Assembly: GCA_033675265.1 (NCBI GenBank)
Contig: JAUJYZ010000251.1
Coordinates: 257,433-321,432, forward strand
Direction of reading: 5' to 3'
Source: Actinostola sp. cb2023
Lineage: Eukaryota; Cnidaria; Anthozoa; Actiniaria; Actinostolidae
DNA length: 64,000 nt
A program made the translations under genes and the position numbers. The notes beneath the pieces were generated by a model. It was given only the letters and a program-made list of their open reading frames with translations. It was not told the origin of the DNA and did not search any database. Of this stretch, positions 23,401 through 32,700 are shown piece by piece (position 1 is the stretch's first letter; each line of letters begins with the position of its first letter).

Positions 23401-23510
23401 TTTTACTGGTTAAGTTCCTCCTCCCATCCTTTCCATTAAAACTTATGTCCCTTTTTAAGCATTCACTCCTGAGTTCCTCTAGTTCTAAATCGTCGTAGTT
23501 ACTCATTTTC
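23395..23510 (-). pseudogene. Retrotransposon gag N-terminus (SAP-like), frameshifted
   Basis: An ATG at about 23510 opens MKMSNYDDLELEELRSECL and continues to GKDGRRNL, a SAP-domain-like pattern seen at the start of some gag proteins. The frame runs into a stop shortly after CCAGTAAAACTAAGG (about 23412-23398). A one-base shift in that A run puts the reading into the main gag-pol frame. Confidence 0.7.
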
Positions 23511-23541
23511 ATGCACAGTCTGACCCAAAGGCTTCTGAGGT

Positions 23542-23561
23542 GAATCCCACTTCTGACACCA
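23542..23561 (-). promoter_or_regulatory. Retrotransposon primer-binding site
   Basis: TGGTGTCAGAAGTGGGATTC on the - strand, four bases inside the 5' LTR edge. It begins with TGG, the complement of tRNA CCA, and the next bases match my memory of the tRNA-Leu(CAA) acceptor and T arm. Confidence 0.8.
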
Positions 23562-23565
23562 AATC

Positions 23566-24365
23566 TGTGACGGATTCGAACCGCTTCACCCCAGCAACCC
23601 AAGCCCTAGGCCTTCCCTGTGCGAAATTGAGTGACCACACACATAAGAATATAATGACTTTACTAACAAACAAACTATTGTACATAAATGATGTAAAACT
23701 CTGAAAGCTAAACACATAAACTAACTAGTTCCTCGACGACAATGTAATATAATATAAATTAAGATGTTTTTGTTTTGTTCAGTACAATACTTGTTTTACT
23801 GCTGCTCTTGAGGTTTCCTTTGATTGATGTAGACTTGTTTCAATTGATTTCTTGTAAGCCACTTCAGTGAATTAAGACGAGTAGACGCGTTTGGTTTTCT
23901 TGTAAGCCACTTCAGTGAATTAAGACGAGTAGACGCGTTGCTTTCTTGTAAGCCACTTCAGTGAATTAAGACGAGTAGACGCGTTGCTTTCTTGTAAGCC
24001 ACTTCAGTGAATTAAGTTAATTCTCTTCTCACTCTTTTGCAACCGGCCACAGGAGTTGTGGTGTTCAGGTTTTTCTCTTTCTCTTTCACTTCGTATAACC
24101 CGCCACAAGAGTTGTGGTGTTCAGGTTTTCTCAGTTTCTGTCTCTGTTTCTACTGCTACTGTCGACTCTCCGCAGTTCTGTTGACGAACCTCCAACAGGG
24201 CGTATTTATACATCAATTACATAAACAGATTACAATACGGTTAATTGACTAAACATTCTCAAGAAATTCCATTACGTATACTAAATAAACTAGATAAATT
24301 ACAATGTACTAAATAATAAAGTCGCTATGCGTGAATACTCAGTTAACTAATGACATTCCGTGACA
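23566..24365 (-). repeat. 5' LTR of the Gmr1-like retrotransposon
   Basis: 800 bp, the same length as 17769-18568 and, as far as I can see by eye, nearly identical, including the four 46-bp repeats. Transcription would start here and run toward lower coordinates. The outer edge abuts the second GATAG (24366-24370). Confidence 0.95.
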
Positions 24366-24596
24366 GATAGGTACCAATCTATGGAAGAAAGTTCAATTCA
24401 ACAATCAAATATGACATTGATTTGCAACGTAGTATATTTCCTTGAGCTCCTAACAATGACGTCGTTGATATCGCGCGCGCGCGTCATTTTATTTCCCGCC
24501 TTTTTCAATGAACTCGGTTTTTCTGTCGACAAATTTTCTATGCTTCCTTGCTTATATGTTGTTGTTTTTTTCTTTTTATTATTTGCTTATTTAGTT

Positions 24597-24778
24597 AGAC
24601 TGTATGTTTGTGACTGTATGTTTGTGACTGTATGTTTGTGACTGTATGTTTGTGACTGTATGTTTGTGACTGTATGATTGCGACTGTATGTTTGTGACTG
24701 TATGTTTGTGACTGTATGTTTGTGACTGTATGTTTGTGACTGTATGCTTGTGACTGTATATTTGTGACTGTATGTTTG
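24597..24778 (+). repeat. 14-bp tandem repeat, about 13 units
   Basis: The unit gactgtatgtttgt is repeated about thirteen times with rare single-base variants (atgattgc, atgcttgt, atatttgt). The long reading frames here (SHKHTVTNIQSQTY) come only from the repeat. Confidence 0.9.
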
Positions 24779-24921
24779 ATAATTTAGCACTATATACCAG
24801 TTTAGTCTCATTTTCTTGTCTTCGTCGACAAGCAAGAAGTCCAATGATGCCAGTCAATAAAATCTAAAAGACAAATCAACATTCAATCATCAGCCATCCA
24901 CTTTTATTTTTGTCTTATTAC

Positions 24922-25490
24922 TCGGACACTTCCGGAGGAAGTCCGAGTTATAAAATGGGCATTCGTTTTTTTTTGTTTTTGTTTTTTTGTTAGGCCACGG
25001 AATGCGAAGAATGTGATCGTATCGGTCAGGAATGTCTGTTCCAGGGTTCGATTGGCTGAAAACGGGGGCGATGATATCCGATCCATACGTACGAGATCTT
25101 TATCTATGTTCACCGACAAATAGTCTCCCTCGTCACGCAACTGTCATTGTCATAACCTGCATTGGATGTATATGATCAAAAAACAGGGTCAAGTATCGGA
25201 GATTGTCACGGAAGAATGACTAGAGCTTAGCCTCACTCTGACTCAATAAAACAATGACATCGTTGGATAGATCTTTTGTTTCGTTGAGTCAGAGTGAGGC
25301 TAAGCGTGTATCTGCTCTGCATATGATTAGTGGCTTTATGCAAAAGGTCTATAGTCTCTTCTCTTCGTCTGTCAATTTTAAGATGGCTGTGGCTTGCTCT
25401 ACCAATGGTGTGTGTTGGTGAGCAAAGATAGAGATCTACTTGTCAGAATGTCCGAGTATACGCTCATTGAGCGTCTTGTTTGAATTTGGA
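24922..25490. mobile_element. Possible element bounded by CCGAGT motifs, with internal stem-loop
   Basis: actcggacacttccgg ... ggaagtccgagt (24920-24949) is a short palindrome. tgtccgagtatacgctcattgagcgtcttgttt lies at about 25449-25481 in 20-base-or-shorter blocks. Between them, agcttagcctcactctgact (about 25226) pairs with agtcagagtgaggctaagc (about 25287). The gacgctcattgagcgtt motif recurs at about 26516 (inverted) and 56038. Confidence 0.45.
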
Positions 25491-25729
25491 AATCGCGGTC
25501 GATCCGCATACAGTTGTCATCGGCATCCCCGAGGGAGGTGTCCTCGGGGTTATGTGGTTATCTGATTTCATGCCCCTCCTTGACTAGTCAGGGTATTAGA
25601 AGAACTGATACAACCTGTTCCAAAAACTGCTGAAAATGCATCTCAAATATATATGGTACACTCAGTCAGGAACCGGAATTAATGCAAACTTTGTACAAGC
25701 GTGCAAAAATATAGGCTGAGAGACAGTGC

Positions 25730-25968
25730 GGGCACACGGTGCAACATTGCGCGCAATATTGCTGGCAATTTTGTTGCAGCGTGTGTCCACCCATGAAACT
25801 GATTGCTCGCAATGGACTAGCGCGCGCTAATACGACGTAATTTGTTGCTCGCAATGTTGCAGAAGGACTCGATTCTACTTCTGCAACATTGCGCGCAACA
25901 TGTTGCAGAGGTAGACACACGCTGCAACAATACGTGTTGCGCGCAATGTTGCACCATGTGTCCGGCCC
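25730..25968. mobile_element. Foldback MITE, GCGCAACATTGC type
   Basis: The left arm gggcacacggtgcaacattg ... gttgcagcgtgtgtccacc is the inverse of the right arm ggtagacacacgctgcaac ... gcaatgttgcaccatgtgtcc. A second mirrored block in the centre reads gcgcgcaacatgttgcagag. About 239 bp, non-coding. Confidence 0.75.
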
Positions 25969-26249
25969 ATAAGTCTAAAATATGAGTCCACAATTCCAGG
26001 GAATAGCGACGTATGGCAGAGTGGGATTTCTATTAGAGTCAATTCCAATAAACCTAACGCTAACCCAGGGATATAGCTATTTTGGCTATTTGATTGAATG
26101 AGACTATATTTAACCCTGGGCCCTGGGCATTATTACTAACTCCACCAATACACACTATTTAATAGACACTCACTCTTTTTTGTTAAATTTTTCCATGTTC
26201 AAGTGCTGGTGCTTGCGCATTTTGCTTCCGTCTAAAGAAGCACGTGTCG

Positions 26250-26335
26250 TGTGAACAGGACTGATTCCATATGAAGTCGGTCTGTTCGCTCTGTCGATTC
26301 AATTAAAGGAGCGAAACAGCGACTTATGGAATCAG
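26250..26335. repeat. Stem-loop
   Basis: aggactgattccatatgaag ... gttcgctc pairs with gagcgaaacagcgacttatg followed by gaatcagtct. Likely a small non-autonomous element. Confidence 0.5.
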
Positions 26336-26730
26336 TCTAAAAAAGTCTTATGTTTGGTCGTAGCGAATTAGTACAGCATGCAAGATTTGGTACAACTAAA
26401 ATTAAATAAGAACAACAACTACGAAAGAACAAATGACACCAGTACAAATTTGAAATTAAACTTTATTGACTTTATTTATATATTGTAGTTTTATCCAGCA
26501 TCATTATATAAACAAGACGCTCATTGAGCGTTCACTCGTGCCCTGGTGCGATTGCGTTCTGAAATGAAATGGAGTTCATAATGAAAGACGCAGTATCTTC
26601 CCAGCATGCACTGCGGTCAAACTATATTATCAACCGCCGCCGGAAATGTCACGCCATTTTGTCATGGACGCCATTGTTGTAAAATCAAGCGAAGCAAATG
26701 TTTTACCGTGTGGAAAAGTCCTGTATTTAC

Positions 26731-26941
26731 CACAGGCAGCCCAACCATTGCTTTTGAGGCTACTAAATAATTCAAAAAATGATATAGGACGCACACAGGA
26801 AGCCCAACATAGGACATTACTCAGCACAGGGAACCCAACATATGTATTGCGCGCTTTACCACAGGGAACCCATAAAAAAAGACGCAAATATCATTTTTTG
26901 AATATTATTTAGCCTCAAAAGCAATGGTTGGGCTGCCTGTG
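26731..26941. mobile_element. MITE with CACAGGCAGCCCAACC ends and internal CACAGG-CCCA boxes
   Basis: TIRs begin CACAGGCAGCCCAACCATTG and extend through CTTTTGAGGCTA. Between them are further direct copies of the box CACAGG(A/G)A(G/A)CCCA at 26794, 26825 and 26860. Related copies lie at 28612-28800 and in both arms of 39279-41330. Non-coding. Confidence 0.75.
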
Positions 26942-27000
26942 TATTTACATTGTGTTGATGCGCGTGGCAGCTAAAATTGTAATTAGTGTGAATTAGCTCT

Positions 27001-27163
27001 GCAGAATCACCTTTTATTCAATTTGAAACTCTTCTCGGACACATAAGTTTCCTTGAAAAATTAGGTGAAAGAAGGCTAATCTTGATAGCAAACAGCGAGT
27101 CGCTCAAAGCACTCGTTCGTCAATCACAAAGTCCAGTTGTTATTGAAGTCAAATCCAGCAGCG
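27001..27163 (+). CDS. Possible unrecognised internal exon
   Basis: An open + strand stretch ends at a clean donor (AGCAGCG|GTAAGA, exon end 27163, phase 1). It reads ...FIQFETLLGHISFLEKLGE, RRLILIANSESLKALVRQ and SQSPVVIEVKSSS. The composition looks like folded protein rather than repeat, and ISFLEKLGERRLILIANS resembles a helix followed by a beta strand. I do not recognise the family, found no partner exons, and the acceptor (near 26994-27005) is uncertain. Could be a fragment of an unidentified gene or chance. Confidence 0.25.
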
Positions 27164-27411
27164 GTAAGATATCTAAATTTACCTTTACATTTTCACAGTT
27201 TTTACTAAATGTGAATTCCCTTCTGGTTTTTGGAGACCAACAGGAAACTCGCTTGTGGTGTAGCAATACGAGCAACATCGCTGCAATTTGCTAACATGAC
27301 AAGTATCATGGATTGTGTTATTGATGACATACAATCCTTCAAGTATTTTCATTTCATTTAACTGACCCGCAGCTAATAACAATACCGGGTATTTATATTT
27401 TGGGCTTATAT

Positions 27412-27863
27412 CACAGGAAGCCCAAGCTGTGGTTTTGTGGAGAATATCGTAAAAATATTTTCTCCTGTAAATACTGTAATAAAAGACTTGAAACTGTGGT
27501 AGTGTCTTGTGGTCTTTATTTACTATACCTGTACAAATTTCCAGCCTTTACAGGGTGAGGGGAGACATTAAAAAATGCTGAAATTCGCTGGAAATTTGTA
27601 CAGGTATAGTAAATAAAGACCACAAAACACTAGAGTGCAATTTAGAAAAGCTTGAAAACTAAATAACTAATTATTACTAAATAGCACTAATGAAACAATG
27701 GAAAACAATAGAAATAGCACTATTTAGGACTATTTAGTAATAGTACTATTTCACACTTTTCTAAATTGCACTCTACCACAGTTTCAAGTCTTTTATTACA
27801 GTATTTACAGGAAAAAATATTTTTACGATATTCTCCACAAAACCACAGCTTGGGCTTCCTGTG
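27412..27863. mobile_element. Nested palindrome built from three inverted-repeat layers
   Basis: The outer layer has cacaggaagcccaagctgtg at 27412 mirrored at 27863, about 95 bp per arm including tactgtaataaaagacttga. The middle layer is gtggtctttatttactatac (about 27510) mirrored at about 27625. Inserted in the right half at a TA is the third layer, a separate 141-bp element (27633-27773). No coding potential. Confidence 0.85.
27633..27773. mobile_element. TA-flanked MITE, GAGTGCAA ends, copy 1
   Basis: GAGTGCAATTTAGAAAAG at the left end and CTTTTCTAAATTGCACTC at the right end are inverse copies, flanked by TA on both sides (27631-27632 and 27774-27775). The opposite arm of the host palindrome preserves the uninterrupted site (gtggtagtg), so the TA duplication can be read directly. 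TA duplication fits the Tc1/mariner group. The related copy is 42674-42769. Confidence 0.88.
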
Positions 27864-27871
27864 CTTATATA

Positions 27872-28155
27872 CAGCCCTTTGCAAAAATTCTGTAAATCAA
27901 TTATATCAGTATATCCATATATCGGGTGCATTATGGGTAATCAAAAGTCCCCTAAATGATGTTTCACACAAGCAACATTGGTGAAACTCTAGAATGTTAT
28001 GTAATTTAGTCTCTAGTTTGTTGTTTGTAAGTCTCTGCTGCATAATTTGTGGAAATACTCTAAAATGTATTACCCATAATGCACCTGATATATGGATATA
28101 CTGATATTATTGATATACTGATATAATTGATTTACAGAATTTTTGCAATCGGCTG
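27872..28155. mobile_element. TA-flanked palindromic element
   Basis: cagccctttgcaaaaattct ... gggtgcattatgggtaat (27872-27945) is mirrored by attacccataatgcacctga ... gaatttttgcaatcggctg (28068-28155). TA flanks both ends. The right arm holds an extra 21-bp doubling (gatatactgatattatt). Confidence 0.8.
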
Positions 28156-28270
28156 TAAATAGAATATAAATAGCTTGTATAAAAAAAAATATATAAAATA
28201 ACTTTTGAAGCTAAGAAGTGCATTGAATTTTTATCAATTTCATCAATAAAATAATATTGCGTAGTATAAT

Positions 28271-28444
28271 AGAGTCGTTTTCGTATGAGTGGGAAAGTTA
28301 CCGCACCGTCACCGCACCGCGCCTTGCCGTATTGAAAGAGTTTGATTGGATGAGATGCCTCTGCACGCTTTTTGATTGGTTCTGAAAGGAAGCCATTTGA
28401 GTGTCACGGTACCACAGGGTTCCCACTCATACGAAAACGACTCT
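28271..28444. mobile_element. MITE with AGAGTCGTTTTCGTATGAGTGGG ends
   Basis: AGAGTCGTTTTCGTATGAGT at the left and the inverse ACTCATACGAAAACGACTCT at the right, about 25-bp near-perfect TIRs, 174 bp. GC-rich interior (accgcaccgtcaccgcaccg). Confidence 0.88.
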
Positions 28445-28611
28445 AAACGGTGGTCGTTTACAAGTGCTTTTTGCCTTTGTATTTTAAAACTGAAGTTCCT
28501 TTCTCTTGCTCACACTGACCTAAACACAAATAAAGACATGAAAATAAATTAAGTATCACTACATCATATCTGAATAAAACCACATAGAATAATCTAAATT
28601 CGGGATGCGAG

Positions 28612-28800
28612 CACAGGCAGCCCAACCATTGCTTATGAGGCTACTTGTAATTAAAAGTGTATGCACAATTTCAATACCGCATTTCTGCATGCGCGCCTTA
28701 CGGGACGCGCACAGGGAGCCCAACAAAATACGTTACAAAGCACAGGGAGCCCAACGTAATACGTATTGCGCGCACGCTCTATCAATGGAAACCCATGAAG
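28612..28800. mobile_element. Partial copy of the CACAGG-CCCA box element
   Basis: Boxes at 28612 (cacaggcagcccaaccattg), 28710 and 28741 keep the 31-bp spacing seen between boxes two and three of the 26731-26941 copy. A decayed fourth box (caatggaaaccca) lies near 28783. The right TIR is missing. Confidence 0.6.
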
Positions 28801-29605
28801 TAAAGATGCGCACATTCAATATAATATAATAATAATTTATTTTTTATTAATTATAATATTATTATAATACAGCAACAATATAATGCTATGCCTCGTGCCA
28901 CTCTAACGCTTATTAAGAGTTCTTTATATTTTCTCTCGTTGGGCTGTCTGTGTGCGAGTCACACCTATATCGATCGATGATGCCATCATTAGTTTCCTGC
29001 CATTATTATTATTATTATTTTCACAGCTGCCACATTACTGCGAAAAGATGGCGCGCATGCAGAAAAAGACGGCAAAAACAAAACAAAAGATAAAACCTCT
29101 TATGATGAAAACTGTTTGACTTTTCTCTAAAAATGCTGAATGGTGACGAGAAGATGTGAGGGATAATGTTTATATTCACTCGTAAAAGGTAGTTTCTGCA
29201 CTGTCGTCTGTCAGTACACTGCATGTATGTACGTTTGTTGACAGATCAGCTAGGTTTACTAAATATACACTAAACCATCTCTCCACACTATACGTTCACT
29301 AATCTGAGCTGGAGGGACGTAAAAGAATGTAACAAACCCTGGCGCCCGTGACCACGCTCAGTGACTGGCTCAAAAAACGACTAACACACGCTAACATTGT
29401 AATTAAGTCGCGTGGCTGTAAATTGTGCCTTTAATTAAAATAGCAGTCTGACAATTTATACAACAATATACAATAATTCAATACAATAATACAATACATT
29501 ATATAATAATTATTGGTATATTACGTGCGCTTTGATTGGTCGAGTGCTGTGTGTTATTAGAGTACAGATGCACAAATGACGTCACAAAATATTATATAAA
29601 ACATA

Positions 29606-29763
29606 TAGATTCCATTTTCCAGTGTGTCTGTACTCTTATAGATGCACAGAAGATGTCAGAATGTGTCAGAACAACAGTCACGTCAAGTTCTTTTTCTCAC
29701 TACATTTTGACGTCATCTGTGCATCTATAAGAATACAGACGCACAGGAAAATGGAATCTATTT
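29606..29763. mobile_element. Foldback element in gene A 3' flank
   Basis: About 29608-29665 (tagattccattttcc ... tgtactcttatagatgcac) is the inverse of about 29708-29762 (gtgcatctataagaatacag ... ggaaaatggaatcta). The vocabulary overlaps the element at 17257-17573. Confidence 0.75.
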
Positions 29764-29786
29764 GTATTTCTTATAATGGTATACAC

Positions 29787-32700
29787 TTACTCTTGATAAC
29801 TTGGAGGTAAGTCTTGCAGTTCAGCTCCAGAATTCAAAGCACCACCACCACCACGGTATGGAGGTAGATTGACTACCTTAAAACAAAGTAAGAATATATA
29901 TATATATATAATTATGTTGAATAATGAAGAAGGCAATAGACCTCTTTAGCTTGTATGCAAATTGCCCATTTCAAACCATGTGATGTAAACATGATATTCT
30001 CTGGAGAATTGTTCCTTTTTATTTCTGAAATTTATTTGTTCATATTGAAAGGACTAATTCTCCAGATAAGAGAATGCCATGTTTACATCACATGGTTTGA
30101 TATGGGCAATTTACATACGAAGCTAAAGAGGTCTATTGTCCAACATCGAGCTCCCAGTAGAAGGATCCAAGGATACCTAGCAGCACTTCAGGAATATAAT
30201 ATATATAACTAAAAATCATTGGACAGTTCGACCCTTCGGTCTTCATCAGTGCAAAAATAATATATACAAAGTTTAAAAAGAACGTGGAACATTTTGTTTC
30301 TCTTCCACATTCTTTTTAAACTTTGTATATATTATTTTAAATATATTATTATATTAAACATACTTGTGGCATCTGTGCTGTATTTGCCATGTGCTGGTTT
30401 TGTGTCTGCATAGGACCTGTAGGTTCATTCATAATTCGTACAGCAACAGGAACTCCATTGGTACCCTGGGTTATGACGTGTGCAACAGGACCCTCTTCGG
30501 TCTGGATGTAGATTACTTGTCCCTAACAGAACAAAATATTATCCATAAAATTACCATAAAATATTATAATAATATAAAAACCATTTGTATTCTATCTCCG
30601 AACGAATACAAATCATTTTCAAACTATTTTACACTGATGACACATATATGTAACAATTATTACAGGAATGGGGCATCTCGTTTATTGCTATATCAGTAAG
30701 GTTTACATATAGTGCGAAGAACGTAACAATAAATTTTTCGATGAAAGATAGCTAGAGATACCTTCGAGTGGCATCAACTAGCAGACCTACTCATTATATA
30801 CTCCTTATTCCCTAAGGTACACTATAGCAGTGTAACACTGATCAACTAACTGAACTACTCATTATATACTCCTCATTCCCTAAGGTACACTATAGCAGTG
30901 TGACACTGATCAACTAACTGAACTACTCATTATATACTCCTTATTCCCTAAGGTACACTATAGCAGTGTGACACTGATCAACTAACTGAACTATTCATTA
31001 TATACTCCTTATTCCCTAAGGTACACTATAGCAGTGTGACACTGATCAACTAACTGAACTACTCATTATATACTCCTTATTCCCTAAGGTACACTATAGC
31101 AGTGTGACACTGATCAACTAACTGAACTATTCATTATATACTCCTTATTCCCTAAGGTACACTATAGCAGTGTGACACTGATCAACTAACTGAACTACTC
31201 ATTATATACTCCTTATTTCCTAAGGTACACTATAGCAGTGTGACACTGACACGCCTTGACACAACATACCGTGCTAATGTGCATTCCAAACCGTTAGAAA
31301 ATACATTTCATTGGACGTGCTTTAGATTTGTCTGACCATTACTGGAAACACTGGCAGATAATTATGCAGATTTAATTAACTGAAATTGTTGTTGACGTTG
31401 TTGGTACAGCAGTATCTCAGAGAACATTTAGAAAAGGAGTAGTAAAACTCCTCATCATATTCATTAAAATTGTCTTCATTTGTATAAACTTTAACTTTGA
31501 ATTTCTTGGCCAAACTTACTGGTATCTTGAAAATTGTTATATGCAGTAGAACCCCGGTATCTCGAAATCGGTTATCTCGAACCAGCCCGGCGTTATCTCG
31601 AACATAAACCCATTTTCCTTGGGTCGTTTTTACAGTCAATTGCTATCGGTTATCTTGAACCCCCACCATCTCGAACAATTTATAGATTCCTATGGGAGTT
31701 CGAGATAACGGGGGTTCTACTGTCAACAGTAGTAGAACATGATTTTATACATCTGTGGATATGATAAGTCAGATATAATATTTGCATCCATGTTGTATAA
31801 GATCTACAATTCACTCTTCTCACGCATACTGATTTTTAAGATCAGCAAACTGATTTCTTTCTGGTGCAAACAGCCTATATGATCTGAAAGAGTTTGTCTG
31901 AAAGAGCATTTCTGGAAAGTTTCGATGGTATAGGATAAAATCTCAAAAAGTTATCGGGATGACATTTATAGACTTTAGTATGGGATTTTGCCGTCATGCG
32001 TTGCAAGCCTCATTTTGATGTTTTTTCCAGAATTTAAATTGTTCATAACTTCGCAGAGATATATAATTTCGTCATGAAACTTCTACATTATATTTATATA
32101 ACTAATTTCATGACGAAATTATATATCTCTGCGAAGTTATGAACGATTTAAATTCTGAAAAAACATCAAAACGAGGCTTGCAACGCATGACGGCAAAATC
32201 CCATACTAAAGTCTATAAATGTCATCCCGATAACGTTTTGAGATTTTATCCTATACCATCGAAACTTTCCAGAAATGATCTTTCACACAAACTCTTTCAG
32301 ATCATATAGGCTGTTTGCACCAGAAAGAAACCAGTTTGCTGATCTTAAAAATCAGTATGCGTGAGAAGAGTGAATCACTTGTCTTCAGCTCGTGATTGTA
32401 TAATGCACCAATCAAGTGAAACCCCCGGTCCCCCCCCCCCCCCCCCCCCCCCCCTCGGGCATAAGCGGGGCATTCACTTTTTACTCAAATTAAAGCCAAA
32501 GTCCCCGGTCACCAGGGCAGAAATGAATGGTGAATTCCCCCGCCAGTACTCATTTATTCTGTAGATAATATTTTGAAGAAGAAAAATGTGAGTCGCGAAT
32601 CCCCTGCCTATTCCCCGCTCTGGAAGGCGTGAAAGGAAGTGTATTCCCTGCCCACCAGGGAATGAAAAGGTAGTGAATTTGAAGTGAAAGTCCCCGCTTT

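Larger units (their letters stand above)
17769..24365 (-). mobile_element. Full-length Gmr1-like (Ty3/gypsy) LTR retrotransposon, 6.6 kb
   Basis: Two 800-bp LTRs, a 5-bp target duplication (GATAG), a primer-binding site and a polypurine tract define a complete insertion on the - strand. The primer-binding site, directly inside the 5' LTR (TGGTGTCAGAAGTGGGATTC, about 23561-23542), is complementary, as I recall, to the 3' end of animal leucine tRNA (CAA). Domain order is gag zinc knuckle, protease, integrase, reverse transcriptase, RNase H. Integrase before reverse transcriptase is the arrangement known from Gmr1 elements and differs from ordinary Ty3/gypsy. Near-identical LTRs and an intact duplication indicate recent insertion. 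The coding region nevertheless has two frameshifts (about 23400 and 19750). The insertion splits exon 3 of gene C. Confidence 0.95.
16673..24378 (-). pseudogene. Gene C: third tandem four-pass (CD20/MS4A-like) paralogue, disrupted
   Basis: Two exons are recognisable by comparison with genes A and B. Exon 3 begins at 24378 after a TCCATAG acceptor and reads IGTY, then is cut after 13 nt by the LTR retrotransposon (17769-24365). It resumes at 17763 as LKLTVLASLLSAAMIIIYSVG (transmembrane 3), a loop with two cysteines (FPC...DAC) and an NTS sequon, and SLGSIIIILAI (start of transmembrane 4). A stop codon then appears where a foldback element (17388-17573) begins. The last part of exon 3 (EFGVGIWASICCC in B) was not found. 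Exon 4 is intact at 16673-16807: CACAG acceptor, 45 codons starting GQTIYVQTERGAVAYIMT, donor CAG|GTAAAT. Exons 1 and 2 were not found above 24378. With two interruptions this copy should not make the full protein from this haplotype. Confidence 0.85.

Noticed and set aside
24587..24857. Repeat-rich frame (TVTNIQSQTYSHKH)
   Set aside because: Encoded only by the 14-bp tandem repeat.
30770..31250. Regularly spaced repeats as a CRISPR array
   Set aside because: Units are contiguous 68-bp tandem copies without unique spacers, in a eukaryotic intron.
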